NCBI RefSeq assembly: GCF_932526225.1
Contig: NC_064040.1
Coordinates: 9,014,865 to 9,078,864, forward strand
Length of the DNA stretch: 64,000 bases
DNA from: Nematostella vectensis
Lineage: Eukaryota > Cnidaria > Anthozoa > Actiniaria > Edwardsiidae
Direction: 5' to 3'
Shown here: positions 35,001-46,425 of the stretch, piece by piece
Layout of the letters: each line of letters starts with the position of its first letter
How positions within the stretch are numbered: position 1 is the stretch's first letter
Notes under the pieces: model-generated
What the model saw: only the letters and a program-made list of their open reading frames with translations
Told to the model about the DNA's origin: nothing
Database searches by the model: none
Made by a program: the position numbers and the translations under genes

Positions 35001-38000
35001 GTAAAATCCTGGATCCAACCATAATGTCTCGAGAGTACAGGAGAACAGAAATAGAACAATTTGAAAGTAACACTTTAACACTGTCAAGCCAGTATAGTAC
35101 TTTAGTCAAACGAAGATTATAGGAAAAGCAATGAACTGAAACAAGAACGCCATTACTGCACTTGTAATGATCATCCCCAATGTTAAGGTTTGTTGTATAT
35201 ACCTTCTTCGTGGGGCACTGGTACACATTTTGCAAGTGTGCATCGACCTTTACGTTATTGGCAATGAAGGCTTCACCGTAGTAACTGTCTGCTTTACGTC
35301 TACAAGAAGGTCCAAGTTGTAAGGTCAGCATAATATATAGTGTTACCCAAAGTTCCATGTTGAACGCCCACCAGTGTCGTCACATAAAAACCAACAATGA
35401 TATAAACGTTTGGCCGTGGCTATAAAAAACCGTGAAGAAGCATGTATGCTGTCATAACTGGCAGCTGTTTCGGTCTTATTGGCAATAACTGAGTGCAGAA
35501 CCACCAGTAAACAGAAGAGCAGATACCTTTGCCCAAATGAAAACTGTAGTTAGCTGCACCAATATACAGCTGTCCAGCCATGAACAGCTTGTATGAGAGC
35601 TACAGTACCTCCACTACCACTATAAAGTAAAGTAACTTTAAAGCAGAAACCAGCTACTTGCACTATTATGCTGGTTATTTTAATCTAAGCTTACCATGTT
35701 TTAATCTGAGCTAATCCAGCTCCTTTGCTTTACTAACTTAAATGTTGTGAACTCAAAAGTTTTACAAACATAGAATCAAGTTGTACATTATGAAGTAAAT
35801 GAGCTTTGCACAAAACAGTACTCACTTTCCTGCAGATGCGAACCGGTAAAGCTTCATGTTACCATCAACGTGCATGGAATGTGGCAGGTCGTCACAGGCT
35901 GGGCAGGTCATCCAGTCAAGTTGGCGGATTTTATCTATCTCAAACTGGCAATATTTCCATTCACGGAATGCTGTCCGGAATGTCTGTGAATTGACTGTGC
36001 CAACCTACAGAAGAGATAACACAAGGACTGTATTGGCTGGAATAGGATACATTGAAAACTACCACAATAGTACAGTGTAATCGTCAATCAGTGGCATGCC
36101 AAATGCATCTTCAGTAACTATTTTGTCATATGATGATATTTATGCTGGTAAAAAAGTCTTGTTGTGACAAGATATGATAGAAAACAACATCCAAAGAGTG
36201 GATTTCAATACACTTACTCGCCCTCTACACTTGGAGAACTCCTCAAGAGATTTGAGAAAGGCCCTTTCTGAGATGCCTGGCACCTGCTTCTGCAGCATGT
36301 CCCAGTAGACAAAGAGGCTATCATCAAAGGCGTAACATGCACCGGTTATGCTCCCTGGCCAGAAGCCGAGCTGCACAAGAATAATGGGGTGGTTACCCCC
36401 CCATGTCTTATCACAACTGGTACAAACGTATCTCAGGTTATTCAGATCAAACCGCCCTAAAAACAAATAATAAAAACATTTAAAGTCATTTTAAATGCAC
36501 ATTTTCAATGCACATATCTTTAACAAGTTACTGGATGGCAACAGTTATGAATTGATGGTAAACATACAATCTCACCAAAAGTTATTTTAGATTTGAAATT
36601 ATAATATCATAATCGACTGCATAAGGAATTAAGTCAGAGCGATGTGGATAGAAGGGCTCAGGAGTCTGTGAGAAAAAGTGGACCCCAGGGGAAAATGAGC
36701 ATACTGTAAGTAAGTATCTATGTTGTCAATGTACAAAGATATAGAATATTTGACCTTAGATTAAATAAATGTTCATGACCTGTAAATTGTATTAGCAATA
36801 ATGTAACAATGCTATATACCTTTCATAGTCACAACAAATATATGTGATTCAAGGAATCCAGCTATGCAGCATTTGTGGTTGCACTCAGGGCAATAGACCT
36901 CATCTTTAGTAGGGATACTTTTACCTTAAACACAATGTAAGCACCACAATATAAGCATTAGAATAATACTGTTAAATACTTTGGACTTAAATACTTAAGG
37001 AAAACTGGTAATGGAAGAAAACTTTTCTCTGAAGAAACAACATTCTGTTCATTTACTGTATTGATCTGTTTTTGTTTTGTTAAACATACACTGTACAGAG
37101 TGGCTTAAAGAAAACTACAAAGACATACACTGTAAGGCAAAGTAAAATATTAAACACACTACAGTAAATAATTATTTCAACCACTTTTACTCTCATGCTT
37201 ACTCTCATTTTTCCAGGTCTCTGAGGTAGTACACCATGATAAGCAGGGCACTATTGGAACATAATGGCCCTTCACCAGTGCCTGTCTGTCATGGAATGGA
37301 CTGCTTTTATGTACAGATATATCACACTCAGAACACAAAGCAGTTCTTGGTCCACAGTCTGAGCACTGTATACTTGGCATTTTATTAATACAAAGCATGC
37401 AAGTTTGGCTGGGCATTACTGCAAACGACTCTAGTTTAGCATTGAATAGCTGAGAACGCAGAGATTCCCAGCTTTCTTGTAGTGTGATGGATCTTTCGCT
37501 CCAGGAAGGCCTGTGCCTGCTCTGTCCCTCCCAGTTTCTCAGCAGTTCTCTTGCTCGGCTTAAAATATCCGTAAAATCATCTGCTTGTAAATACAAATAC
37601 AAAAGGGTAAGAGGCACACTAAATTTAAAGGTGGGGCTGTATTTCTCTATGCATTTAGTAATTCAAATTCTCTGTTTTCATCATCTGCGAGTTTTACAGT
37701 TATAAGGTTTGGATTTTATGTAGCCCAGTGCCATATCAAATTTCACTGAATTTGGTTTGGTGAGCAAGACAGAAAAAATCAAATTATGTAACAGTTGAAC
37801 ATAATTACAAAAAAATAAAAATAAAAGTTAAATAAATAAATAAATAAATGAATGGATGGATGGATGAATGAATGAATAAATAATAAATATCACCATGTCT
37901 TTCTACTGCAAACTATTAGTAGATACATTATTGATGCATTTGGAATAAAAAATGTCTGTTTACCTGACAAATCTGCATTTTCTCCATCATTTGGAATGCA

Positions 38001-39301
38001 GTGTTCTGCTGTCTCTTCAGTCTCTGTAAGATTATATTGATTTATCATAAATATAAAGTAAGCTTATAAATGTTACAGTAGATTTTTAGCACCATTGACA
38101 CATACTGATAACAATGTCACATTTGATAAAATCATGTTGCTGTGTCAGTCCCTTATGCAAGTGATTACATCAGGGAATCGAAAAAGAATAATTAAAATGG
38201 CAAATTCAACTTTCAAATTGATTGGGGTGTCCAACTTTGAAACTGAGGAATGGAACTGAGGAGCTCCCAGCTCCTTGGGACAAAACTGCTCTGAGGTAAT
38301 AGGAGGCATCCGCCATTTTGCTAGCTCGTTACTCATGCATGCGCAGACACTTACCGAATTACATTTCTGCGCACATGACCGGCTTGATGTTATGAGTCAA
38401 TTCAAGCGCATTTGCTATTTGATCATAATCGTCAATTCATTTACGCAATCATGTTGAGTCCACTGATCCTGCCAGCTTTAAGTGCTTCAGAGCATGCACG
38501 TATTGGTGCCATTCAAGGATTGTTTGAGTGCTTGCAGCCATGGAGAATAGATTCTACAGAAGACTTTGTGAGACTTGATCTTTGTTTCATTATAGCGCTT
38601 TAATTATGTAAATAATACTTGAAAATGTGTTATAAAACGTTATAATAGTTCTACAGAAGTTCCGTGGCTACCGCCACTTCATCATTAATATTCTAGCGCT
38701 TTATATCACCTATATATTTCAAGTGGTGATCCTCTATTCAACTAGCCTGCTGACGGGAAATATTCAACTTGAAATAGCTTTTCAAGTAAACCTCCAGCCC
38801 AACTTGTTACAAAAACCAGCACAGTAGATACTATTAGGGGGAAATAACATATTGGCAGTAGTAATGTTTTACAGGAACAACAAATAGACAAGATAAAAAA
38901 GTGTTTAGACTGAGCACTCACACATTCATCTTGACAACTAACCTTCGCCAGAGACGTCAAACTCGGGGTTCAGCCTCTTTTCTTTAGATTTTTTCTGACC
39001 TTTATACGTCCCTTTGTTATTTCTGAGTCCCGTGGCTGGATCGGTAGAAAATAAAAATCGAACCGGTTTCCTCTTTCGCTTTGATTTTACTTCTTGCCGA
39101 TCAAGCAAGTTTCTGCCTTCTTTGAGAAGTTCTTCTACGGATTTCTTTCTTTTACCTACAAAAAAATAGACGAGGAGGTAAAAAAAAAATCGCCAAAGGC
39201 TCCCATCGTTTACACATCTCCAAAAGAGCCTTTGATGATGGTCAGTAAAAGCTTAAACAGCGCTGAACTGCGTCCCACTTACCACGAGATTTGGGCGCCA
39301 T
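31145..39301 (-). CDS. KDZ-superfamily transposase with C-terminal protease-like domain (17 exons, 1202 aa)
   Basis: Exons 39283-39301, 38943-39155, 37964-38023, 37203-37580, 36820-36924, 36218-36456, 35826-36004, 35203-35299, 34549-34884, 34339-34456, 34117-34208, 33907-34096, 33175-33468, 32766-32933, 32361-32531, 32183-32238 and 31145-32038 sum to 3609 nt, all in phase with GT/AG borders and no stop. Order: basic N-terminus; CxC/B-box-like zinc finger (residues about 158-194); YCPECNHKCCIAGFLESH; transposase core with candidate acidic residues in CPAC...HVDGNMKLYRF (exon 7), WYDVVCHYWPW (exon 9) and ATTGEEVELIN (exon 10), plus HAKAHSWNCQ; a charged helical region; then an acidic linker and a protease-like C-terminus. 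KDZ proteins are cut-and-paste transposases acting in the nucleus. It starts 55 bp inside the right inverted repeat. Exon-by-exon phase agreement makes the model strong. Confidence 0.93.
32144..32238 (-). other. Alternative transposase C-terminus by intron read-through
   Basis: If the donor after exon 16 (CAACAG then GTGATC) is not used, 12 more codons (VIKFNPANKMHM) follow before TAA at 32144-32146, giving a 917-residue protein without the protease-like domain. The donor GTGATC is weak. Fish Zisupton is known to make its protease-bearing form as a tissue-specific splice product, so two isoforms are plausible. There is no canonical AATAAA close after the short stop. Confidence 0.45.
34339..36004 (-). 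CDS. Transposase catalytic core (exons 7-10)
   Basis: Residues about 339-581. Exon 7 holds MTCPACDDLPHSMHVDGNMK, whose Asp matches the first acid of the KDZ fold. Exon 9 holds HNAVNMFHGEIYGYAHYLQ, then the VEFFWYDVVCHYW Asp and HAKAHSWNCQ. Exon 10 begins PQWGGRWQEGAAATTGEEVE, supplying the Glu. These are the expected KDZ landmarks in the expected order, and none is lost. The intron between exons 9 and 10 is only 92 nt, and its reading frame is misleadingly open. Confidence 0.88.
37203..37580 (-). CDS. Transposase exon 4: CxC-type zinc finger
   Basis: It encodes CMLCINKMPSIQCSDCG then ALCSECDISVH, six Cys and two His spaced like a B-box or CxC cluster. In KDZ proteins such N-terminal clusters are thought to bind DNA. 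The acceptor is a NAGNAG pair (AAGCAG), so one residue may be alternatively included. Confidence 0.8.
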
Positions 39302-39356
39302 ATTGGATGTGTGATACCTAGACGCTGCGCCGAACGCTTTATAATTCACTTGTCCA

Positions 39357-39446
39357 TGCGCATGACAATGAATTAATGACTATCATTAATTCAGTGGTCA
39401 AATAACATTTAAGGATAATCGTTAATTCATTCTCGAGACCATGTTG
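39357..39446 (-). repeat. Right 90-bp terminal inverted repeat
   Basis: The reverse complement of 19864-19953. It lies 55 bp upstream of the transposase ATG (39301), so it probably also contains or adjoins the promoter (inference). Confidence 0.97.
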
Positions 39447-39453
39447 AGGTTAA
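39446..39453. other. Target-site duplication, right copy (GAGGTTAA)
   Basis: The same octamer as 19856-19863. Sequence beyond it (ACGAGTGGATTGAACTCGCG) continues the interrupted fold-back arm exactly as at 50980 onward. Confidence 0.9.
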
Positions 39454-40103
39454 ACGAGTGGATTGAACTCGCGATTTTTTGTGAAACATTGCCAATAAAA
39501 TTGCCTCAAAATTTAAAACATGTTTTGTTGTTGTCATATTTATGTGTAATATACGATTTTGGGGTTTTTTTTGTAACGGAATATATGACTTCTCTCCCCC
39601 TACTAAGGAAAGAAACAAGGTTGTAGGCGCCATTTTCGGTAGCACTCAAATACCGTCGAAATTCGCGAGGAAAATACAACAAACGAAATATTTTTATCTC
39701 GCAGACCTATGCCAGGGTACACTTACATTCGATATGTGGCAAAACATCCGAGCTAAATCATTTTCCCTGGCCGCTAGCCATTTTTTAAAACGAGTAAGCA
39801 GCGATTTGAATCCTTGACCGGCGCCGTTGGCAATAAGTTACGCTCGGCTGAACACATGGCGCCTCCAACCTTGTTTCTTTCCTTAGTAGGGGGAGAGAAG
39901 TCATATATTCCGTTACAAAAACCCCCCAAAATCGTATATTACACATAAATATGACAACAACAAGGCATGCTCTAAGTTTTAAGGCAATTTTATTGGCAAT
40001 GTTTCACAAAAAATCGCGACTTCAATCCACTCGTTTTACCTCTAAGAATAACAGCCGATTCCAAGCTACCAACAAGCTTCGAAACCGTTGCCTGGGCTAC
40101 CTG
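39454..40103. repeat. Fold-back (large inverted repeat), copy 1, left arm split by the transposon
   Basis: The arm running from the LINE 5' region (up to 19863, resuming at 39454 and ending near GGCGCCAT at about 39632) is repeated inverted from ATGGCGCC at about 39855 to 40103. The intact version in copy 2 is 50911-51158 and 51381-51629, roughly 248-bp arms with a 222-bp loop. The arms carry the LINE endonuclease start, so this looks like two LINE 5' parts joined head to head. Confidence 0.85.
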
Positions 40104-40279
40104 TGATTTGAGCTAAGCTCAGCATAAAGAGCCGGGGCTTCGTCAGGCTTGGCAAGAGATCTGGCATTAAGAACCATGCACTTTGGGACTATTCTAGGAG
40201 CAGTGGGTCCTGAGAAAGGTTTAATCAACGAGAGAGTTTGAGTTCGTGTCGTTTTCCTTTCGTGATAGCCATTGCGTGA

Positions 40280-40690
40280 CTAATTTGAAATAACAACAGG
40301 AATCTTGTAAACTTTGCTGTTTAGTCTTTCCTTGACCTTTTTCCCGGGCCTGCATCGTCTATATTTCCGGCGAACTGGACAGTGGTCTAAGTTGTCTGGT
40401 CCCGGGTTGCATCCGACGTTCATTGAAGTTGTCAAATCTGGCGGGAACGGATGAAGAAGAGAAATATGTCCACGCTTGTGCCATATGCTAATCGGCCTGA
40501 ACGAAAACTTGGCAAATCTTAGCCTCCAAGGCAGCAAATTCCTCACGGTTATGCTCGAATACGCTGAGTAGCCTCTTATATTATAGTAATGAGGGGCATT
40601 GAGGTTCCCCATCCAAGACCCAGCGATAAAAGCGATGAAAAACATCGCGAGTTTCAAATTGGCTGCCATGTCCGACGCTAATACATTCAT
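40280..40690 (-). pseudogene. LINE N-terminal ORF with 2A-like motif, array 1 unit 1
   Basis: A 136-codon frame from ATG. A hydrophobic start (NLKLAMFFIAFIAGSWMG) is followed by a basic region and CNPGPDNLDH, the NPGP core of a 2A-like ribosome-skipping peptide. 2A-like sequences are known upstream of the endonuclease in APE-type LINEs of marine invertebrates. Here only the N-terminus is present, with no endonuclease downstream in frame. Confidence 0.6.
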
Positions 40691-41454
40691 TGTTATTATC
40701 TTTTAGAGTAAGTGCTTCTTTTCTTGGTGATTAACATCATTTTATGCATCTTATCTCTGCAATGTTTTAGTCTACCCAAACCCTTAGATCAGGGGGGAAA
40801 CCTTACCTGTGTAAGATCGAGGTGTCCGCTTTTTTATCCTAGTCCGTTGGCACCCAGCTCAACACACTCGAATTGCTTGCTTTATATTGGCCTGGCTCCA
40901 CCCGGATAGGTGCCGTTGGCAATAAGGTACGCTCGGCTGAACACGGAGCGAAGCAAACAACTTATAGCGCGAGGCTGTCACCGGCGCATTCGATACGGAT
41001 TTCATAATTTTTCGTGGTCTAAAATTCAGAACTATCAGTTTTCGAAGCAAGGTAAGTATAAATCTGTTATCTCTTATTTTTGTTTAATTTATATAACAGA
41101 TAACTATGCGCCGATGACAGCCTTGCAGACTTTCCACCTCGCAGGCTAATAAGTTTGCTTCGCTCCGTGTTACCTCTAAGAATAACAGCCGATTCCAAGC
41201 TACGAACAAGCTTCGAAACCATTGCCTGGGCTACCTGTGATTTGAGCTCAGCTCAGCATAAAGAGCCGGGGCTGCGTCAGGCTTGGCAAGAGATCTGGCA
41301 TTAAGAACCATGCACTTTTGGACTATTCTAGGAGCAGTGGGTCCTGAGAAAGGTTTAATCAACGAGAGAGTTTGCGTTCGTGTCGTTTTCCTTTCGTGAT
41401 AGCCATTGCGTGACTAATTTGAAATAACAACAGGAATCTTGTAAACTTTGCTGT

Positions 41455-41829
41455 TTAGTCTTTCTTGTCCTTGACCTTTTTCCCGGCCCTGCATCGTATA
41501 TATTTCCTGCGAACTGGACAGTGATCTAAGTTGTCTGGTCCCGGGTTCCATCCGACGTCCATTGAAGTTGTCAAATCTGGCGGGAACGGATGAAGAAGAG
41601 AAATATGTCCACGCTTGTGCCATATGCTAATCGGCCTGAACGAAAACTTGGCAAATCTTAGCCTCCAAGGCAGCAAATTCCTCACGGTTACTCTCGAATA
41701 CGCTGAGTAGCCTCTTATATTATAGTAATGAGGGGCATTGAGGTTCCCCATCCAAGACCCAGCGATAAAAGCGATGAAAAACATCGCGAGTTTCAAATTG
41801 GCTGCCATGTCCGACGCTAATACATTCAT
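41455..41829 (-). pseudogene. LINE N-terminal ORF with 2A-like motif, array 1 unit 2
   Basis: The same frame as unit 1 up to MDVGWNPGPDNLDH, but with an extra TTGTC-type insertion that shifts the frame to an early KKVKDKKD end (124 codons). The change is shared by units 2-4, so it spread with array expansion. Confidence 0.6.
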
Positions 41830-42593
41830 TGTTATTATCTTTTAGAGTAAGTGCTTCTTTTCTTGGTGATTAACATCATTTTATGCATCTTATCTCTGCA
41901 ATGTTTTAGTCTACCCAAACCCTTAGATCAGGGGGGAAACCTTACCTGTGTAAGATCGAGGTGTCCGCTTTTTTATCCTAGTCCGTTGGCACCCAGCTCA
42001 ACACACTCGAATTGCTTGCTTTATATTGGCCTGGCTCCACCCGGATAGGTGCCGTTGGCAATTAGGTACGCTCGGCTGAACACGGAGCGAAGCAAACAAC
42101 TTATAGCGCGAGGCTGTCACCGGCGCATTCGATACGGATTTCATAATTTTTCGTGGTCTAAAATTCAGAACTATCAGTTTTCGAAGCAAGGTAAGTATAA
42201 ATCTGTTATCTCTTATTTTTGTTTAATTTATATAACAGATTACTATGCGCCGATGACAGCCTTGCAGACTTTCCACCTCGCAGGCTAATAAGTTTGCTTC
42301 GCTCCGTGTTACCTCTAAGAATAACAGCCGATTCCAAGCTACGAACAAGCTTCGAAACCATTGCCTGGGCTACCTGTGATTTGAGCTCAGCTCAGCATAA
42401 AGAGCCGGGGCTGCGTCAGGCTTGGCAAGAGATCTGGCATTAAGAACCATGCACTTTTGGACTATTCTAGGAGCAGTGGGTCCTGAGAAAGGTTTAATCA
42501 ACGAGAGAGTTTGCGTTCGTGTCGTTTTCCTTTCGTGATAGCCATTGCGTGACTAATTTGAAATAACAACAGGAATCTTGTAAACTTTGCTGT

Positions 42594-42968
42594 TTAGTCT
42601 TTCTTGTCCTTGACCTTTTTCCCGGCCCTGCATCGTATATATTTCCTGCGAACTGGACAGTGATCTAAGTTGTCTGGTCCCGGGTTCCATCCGACGTCCA
42701 TTGAAGTTGTCAAATCTGGCGGGAACGGATGAAGAAGAGAAATATGTCCACGCTTGTGCCATATGCTAATCGGCCTGAACGAAAACTTGGCAAATCTTAG
42801 CCTCCAAGGCAGCAAATTCCTCACGGTTACTCTCGAATACGCTGAGTAGCCTCTTATATTATAGTAATGAGGGGCATTGAGGTTCCCCATCCAAGACCCA
42901 GCGATAAAAGCGATGAAAAACATCGCGAGTTTCAAATTGGCTGCCATGTCCGACGCTAATACATTCAT
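42594..42968 (-). pseudogene. LINE N-terminal ORF with 2A-like motif, array 1 unit 3
   Basis: Identical in protein to unit 2 over its 124 codons, as expected for a freshly amplified tandem unit. Confidence 0.6.
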
Positions 42969-43731
42969 TGTTATTATCTTTTAGAGTAAGTGCTTCTTTT
43001 CTTGGTGATTAACATCATTTTATGCATCTTATCTCTGCAATGTTTTAGTCTACCCAAACCCTTAGATCAGGGGGGAAACCTTACCTGTGTAAGATCGAGG
43101 TGTCCGCTTTTTTATCCTAGTCCGTTGGCACCCAGCTCAACACACTCGAATTGCTTGCTTTATATTGGCCTGGCTCCACCCGGATAGGTGCCGTTGGCAA
43201 TTAGGTACGCTCGGCTGAACACGGAGCGAAGCAAACAACTTATAGCGCCAGGCTGTCACGGCGCATTCGATACGGATTTCATAATTTTTCGTGGTCTAAA
43301 ATTCAGAACTATCAGTTTTCGAAGCAAGGTAAGTATAAATCTGTTATCTCTTATTTTTGTTTAATTTATATAACAGATTACTATGCGCCGATGACAGCCT
43401 TGCAGACTTTCCACCTCGCAGGCTAATAAGTTTGCTTCGCTCCGTGTTACCTCTAAGAATAACAGCCGATTCCAAGCTACGAACAAGCTTCGAAACCATT
43501 GCCTGGGCTACCTGTGATTTGAGCTCAGCTCAGCATAAAGAGCCGGGGCTGCGTCAGGCTTGGCAAGAGATCTGGCATTAAGAACCATGCACTTTTGGAC
43601 TATTCTAGGAGCAGTGGGTCCTGAGAAAGGTTTAATCAACGAGAGAGTTTGCGTTCGTGTCGTTTTCCTTTCGTGATAGCCATTGCGTGACTAATTTGAA
43701 ATAACAACAGGAATCTTGTAAACTTTGCTGT

Positions 43732-43953
43732 TTAGTCTTTCTTGTCCTTGACCTTTTTCCCGGCCCTGCATCGTATATATTTCCTGCGAACTGGACAGTG
43801 ATCTAAGTTGTCTGGTCCCGGGTTCCATCCGACGTCCATTGAAGTTGTCAAATCTGGCGGGAACGGATGAAGAAGAGAAATATGTCCACGCTTGTGCCAT
43901 ATGCTAATCGGCCTGAACGAAAACTTGGCAAATCTTAGCCTCCAAGGCAGCAA
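43732..43953 (-). pseudogene. LINE N-terminal ORF, array 1 unit 4 (truncated)
   Basis: Only the last 73 codons of the frame remain. The sequence breaks at CAAATTCCTTTTATTTGCC, where a short inverted repeat (CCTTTTATTTG, then CAAATAAAAGG) and a C-run end copy 1 of the large duplication. Confidence 0.6.
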
Positions 43954-44002
43954 ATTCCTTTTATTTGCCCTCGAAGCAAATAAAAGGAATGTCTTAGGCT
44001 TA

Positions 44003-44240
44003 CCCCCCCCCCCCCCCCCGGCCCCTGAACAAAATCTTCTGATTACAACCTTGCTAAAACTGAGTTAAACCTCTGTTTTTAGGGGATTTTGGAGCAGATG
44101 ATAATCGCAATTGGAGCCGTACCATAAAAAAAACCGCGAGATTAATTTTCGCAGAAAAAAAAATTGAATTTAAGTGTACAAGCGAAAATTAAGCTGAATA
44201 ATTTATATCTACAGAAATGGTATAATTCACACCAGTTACC
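44003..44240. other. Junction between duplication copies 1 and 2
   Basis: A C-run (about 44003-44020) is followed by unique sequence, and from about 44101 by sequence matching 13648 onward. Block A, which carries exon A, is missing at this junction, so copy 2 begins directly with the downstream part. Confidence 0.75.
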
Positions 44241-45320
44241 GCCGACCACCTCCAAGTTGTCCAGGGTCCTCTACTTTTTTTACCGTCAGGTTTTCATGTG
44301 AGTGTGGTCGATATTTTTGCCGGCAGATCCTGTGCGGATGATGCCAGAACTTCTTTTTCAACACTGGTACTCGAAGGGAGCTTCTTGAGTCCTTAACATT
44401 GAACTGCCATGTTTCACTCCCATACGAGAGGCAGCTATCATGGGTTAAAAACTGGATCTAAGTGGTATAACTGGAAAGACTAACAGGCAGCTGTAGAAAA
44501 ACTCGATGGTCTGCGTAGGTGTGGTGTAGACAAGGTATAAATCAACACAAGGTTGATGAGGTATGTTAAAAGCCTCTGTGAAACAGAGTGGTTGCGCTGA
44601 CGTTAGCCCTTCGTCAGAGCAAAAGCTTAGTGGTCTTCCTGTATTTCTTGGAGCCCCATACCTTCTTCTAAAAGCTGTTTGTCTGCAGTTTGTCTGTAGC
44701 CACACCAACCGTATTCCTTTTCCACCTTATTACCTTGTTCAGTTTGTGTGGTTTATCTCGCAAAGCACCCTGAAGGGCGGGGCTTAACTCACACACACCA
44801 TTAAGTTTTCATAACTCATTTAATACCGCGCTCACACCAGCACTTAAACCAGTTTAAAGGTAGTTTAATTAAACTGGTTTTAATCTCAATCTCCCAAGAG
44901 TGGACAGAACCAAGAACAAAACTGAATAGAAAGTACTGTACATGTTACTAAGTGATCATTTAGCTAGTAAAAATTTGGGCAAAAAAAAACCTTGTTTAAC
45001 TAAACATGATGGTTTTGGTGTGAATGCAGCATAAGTGATACAATTAAGACGTTAAGACGTATACTTTATACATATACATTTTATACAAAATTCAATCTAA
45101 ATAACGCAAAGCTTTCAAAAATAAGCCGATAAAAATGGGCGCTTTTTCCCTCTTGGTGTTTTGATAGGAAGACAAATTGGCGGTTGACCGATTCTCTTTA
45201 AGAAAAAGCGTTCAAGATAACCTTTTCGTTTTTGAGATGGGGAGCGGGGTAGGCTTTTATTAGAAAGCCAATAGGTATAGAGCAGTCATTATTCGGCGGG
45301 ATTTCATAGCGGGATCGTAT
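44241..45320. repeat. Block sequence shared with copy 3 (57082-58130), mostly absent from copy 1
   Basis: Near-identical to 57090-58130. Copy 1 keeps only its two ends (13937-14075 and 14083 onward), so it lost roughly 850 bp. Only short anonymous frames are present; no gene is called. Confidence 0.85.
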
Positions 45321-45329
45321 TTCTATGTC

Positions 45330-46022
45330 TACGTCTTAGTCCATGTCCCTGTCCGTGTCCATGCCCAAGTCCATGTCTACGTCTATGTCTATGTCTACGT
45401 CCATGTCTATGTCTATGTCTACGTCCATGTCTATGTCCATGTCTATGTCTATGTCTATGTCTACGTCCATGTCTATGTCTACGTCTATGTCTACGTCCAT
45501 GTCTATGTCTATGTCTACGTCCATGTGTATGTCTACGTCTATGTCTATGTCTACGTCCATGTGTATGTCTACGTCTATGTCTATGTCAACGTCTATGTCT
45601 ATGTCTACGTCTATGTCTACGTCTATGTCTATGTATATGTCTACGTCTATGTCTACGTCCATGTCTATGTCTATGTCTATGTCTACGTCTATGTCTACGT
45701 CCATGTCTATGTCTACGTCTATGTCCATGTCTACGTCTATGTCTACGTCCATGTCTATGTCTATGTCTACGTCTACGTCTACGTCTATGTCCATGTCTAC
45801 GTCCATGTCTATGTCTACGTCTATGTCTATGTCCATGTCTATGTCTACGTCTATGTCTACGTCTATGTCTACGTCTACGTCTACGTCTATGTCTACGTCT
45901 ACGTCTATGTCCATGACTACGTCTATGTCTACGTCCATGTCCATGTCTATGTTTATGTCTACGTCTATGTCTATGTCTACGTCTATGTCCATGTCTACGT
46001 CTATGTCTACGTCTACGTCTGT
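45330..46022. repeat. Hexamer satellite (ATGTCT/ACGTCT/ATGTCC)n, copy 2
   Basis: The same hexamer family as 14180-14893 but with a different order of variants and fewer ATGTCC runs, so it has been reshuffled since duplication. Frames on both strands are repeat artefacts. Confidence 0.97.
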
Positions 46023-46245
46023 CAGTATATTTGTTATCTGCACATTTCAAGTATGTACTTTTATGTTCTATCAGTCGGCACTCAGTGTTAAGATACAGTG
46101 AATCAATAAGGCAATTGAGATTTATTACATTTTTGTTAAGGGATACAGAAATCACAAGCGACAAAACCTCGCTAGTTCTAGTATGAGATGTGAACGGCAG
46201 GTACAACGTTGTCGGCGTCAAACTTATTCGATACGTGAACGATCC

Positions 46246-46425
46246 TTAGAGCGCTACGGCTCGACAGCAGCAGTAGTTGGGCCCACAGCCCGTCACGGTA
46301 CACGAGTGATGCCTGAAGACAGCCAGGCCAAGCTTACGGGAGTCCGTGTAGTCGTCATAGTTATCAGCCAGGGAGGGCTGTCTCTTGTATACATGGAGGG
46401 ACTCGGTACAGGTCCAGGTTAATTG
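46246..46425 (-). CDS. Terminal exon D of cysteine-rich gene, copy 2
   Basis: A 60-codon terminal exon, acceptor AAGTTCAG, stop TAA, with AATAAA downstream (complement of 46121-46126). It begins QLTWTCTES and ends CGPNYCCCRAVAL. With exon A at 56520-56747 and B or C between, it gives the one complete-looking gene arrangement in the window. Confidence 0.7.
   Translation of the reverse strand, partial: QLTWTCTESLHVYKRQPSLADNYDDYTDSRKLGLAVFRHHSCTVTGCGPNYCCCRAVAL

Larger units (their letters stand above)
19864..39446 (-). mobile_element. 19.6-kb KDZ-superfamily (Zisupton/Dileera-like) DNA transposon
   Basis: The element is bounded by perfect 90-bp inverted repeats (19864-19953 and 39357-39446, starting CAACATGGTCTCGAG) and flanked by AGGTTAA, or by GAGGTTAA if one terminal base is assigned to the target. 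The uninterrupted target survives in copy 2 of the surrounding duplication (50972-50979), with both flanks matching. It encodes a KDZ transposase (31145-39301, minus) plus a plus-strand zinc-ribbon gene, a LINE fragment, telomere-like repeats and a 294-bp repeat. Zisupton elements of fish are known for about 99-bp subterminal inverted repeats, 8-nt target duplications and a many-exon gene ending in a protease. This element matches that plan but is larger. Identical repeats and the empty sister site point to a recent insertion (inference). Confidence 0.93.
40041..43965. repeat. 1.14-kb tandem array, copy 1 (3.5 units)
   Basis: Units begin near TCTAAGAATAACAGCCGATT at 40041, 41175, 42314 and 43452 (periods 1134, 1139, 1138); the last is truncated at about 43965. 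Units 2-4 are nearly identical. Each unit joins a short LINE endonuclease-start piece (plus orientation) to a LINE N-terminal open frame (minus). The 65-codon plus-strand frame in each unit (for example 40712-40909) has no ATG start and is not called. Confidence 0.97.

Noticed and set aside
40712-40909. Small secreted protein repeated in each array unit (65 codons, hydrophobic start)
   Set aside because: There is no ATG start (the frame opens at GTG), and conservation simply reflects tandem-unit identity.
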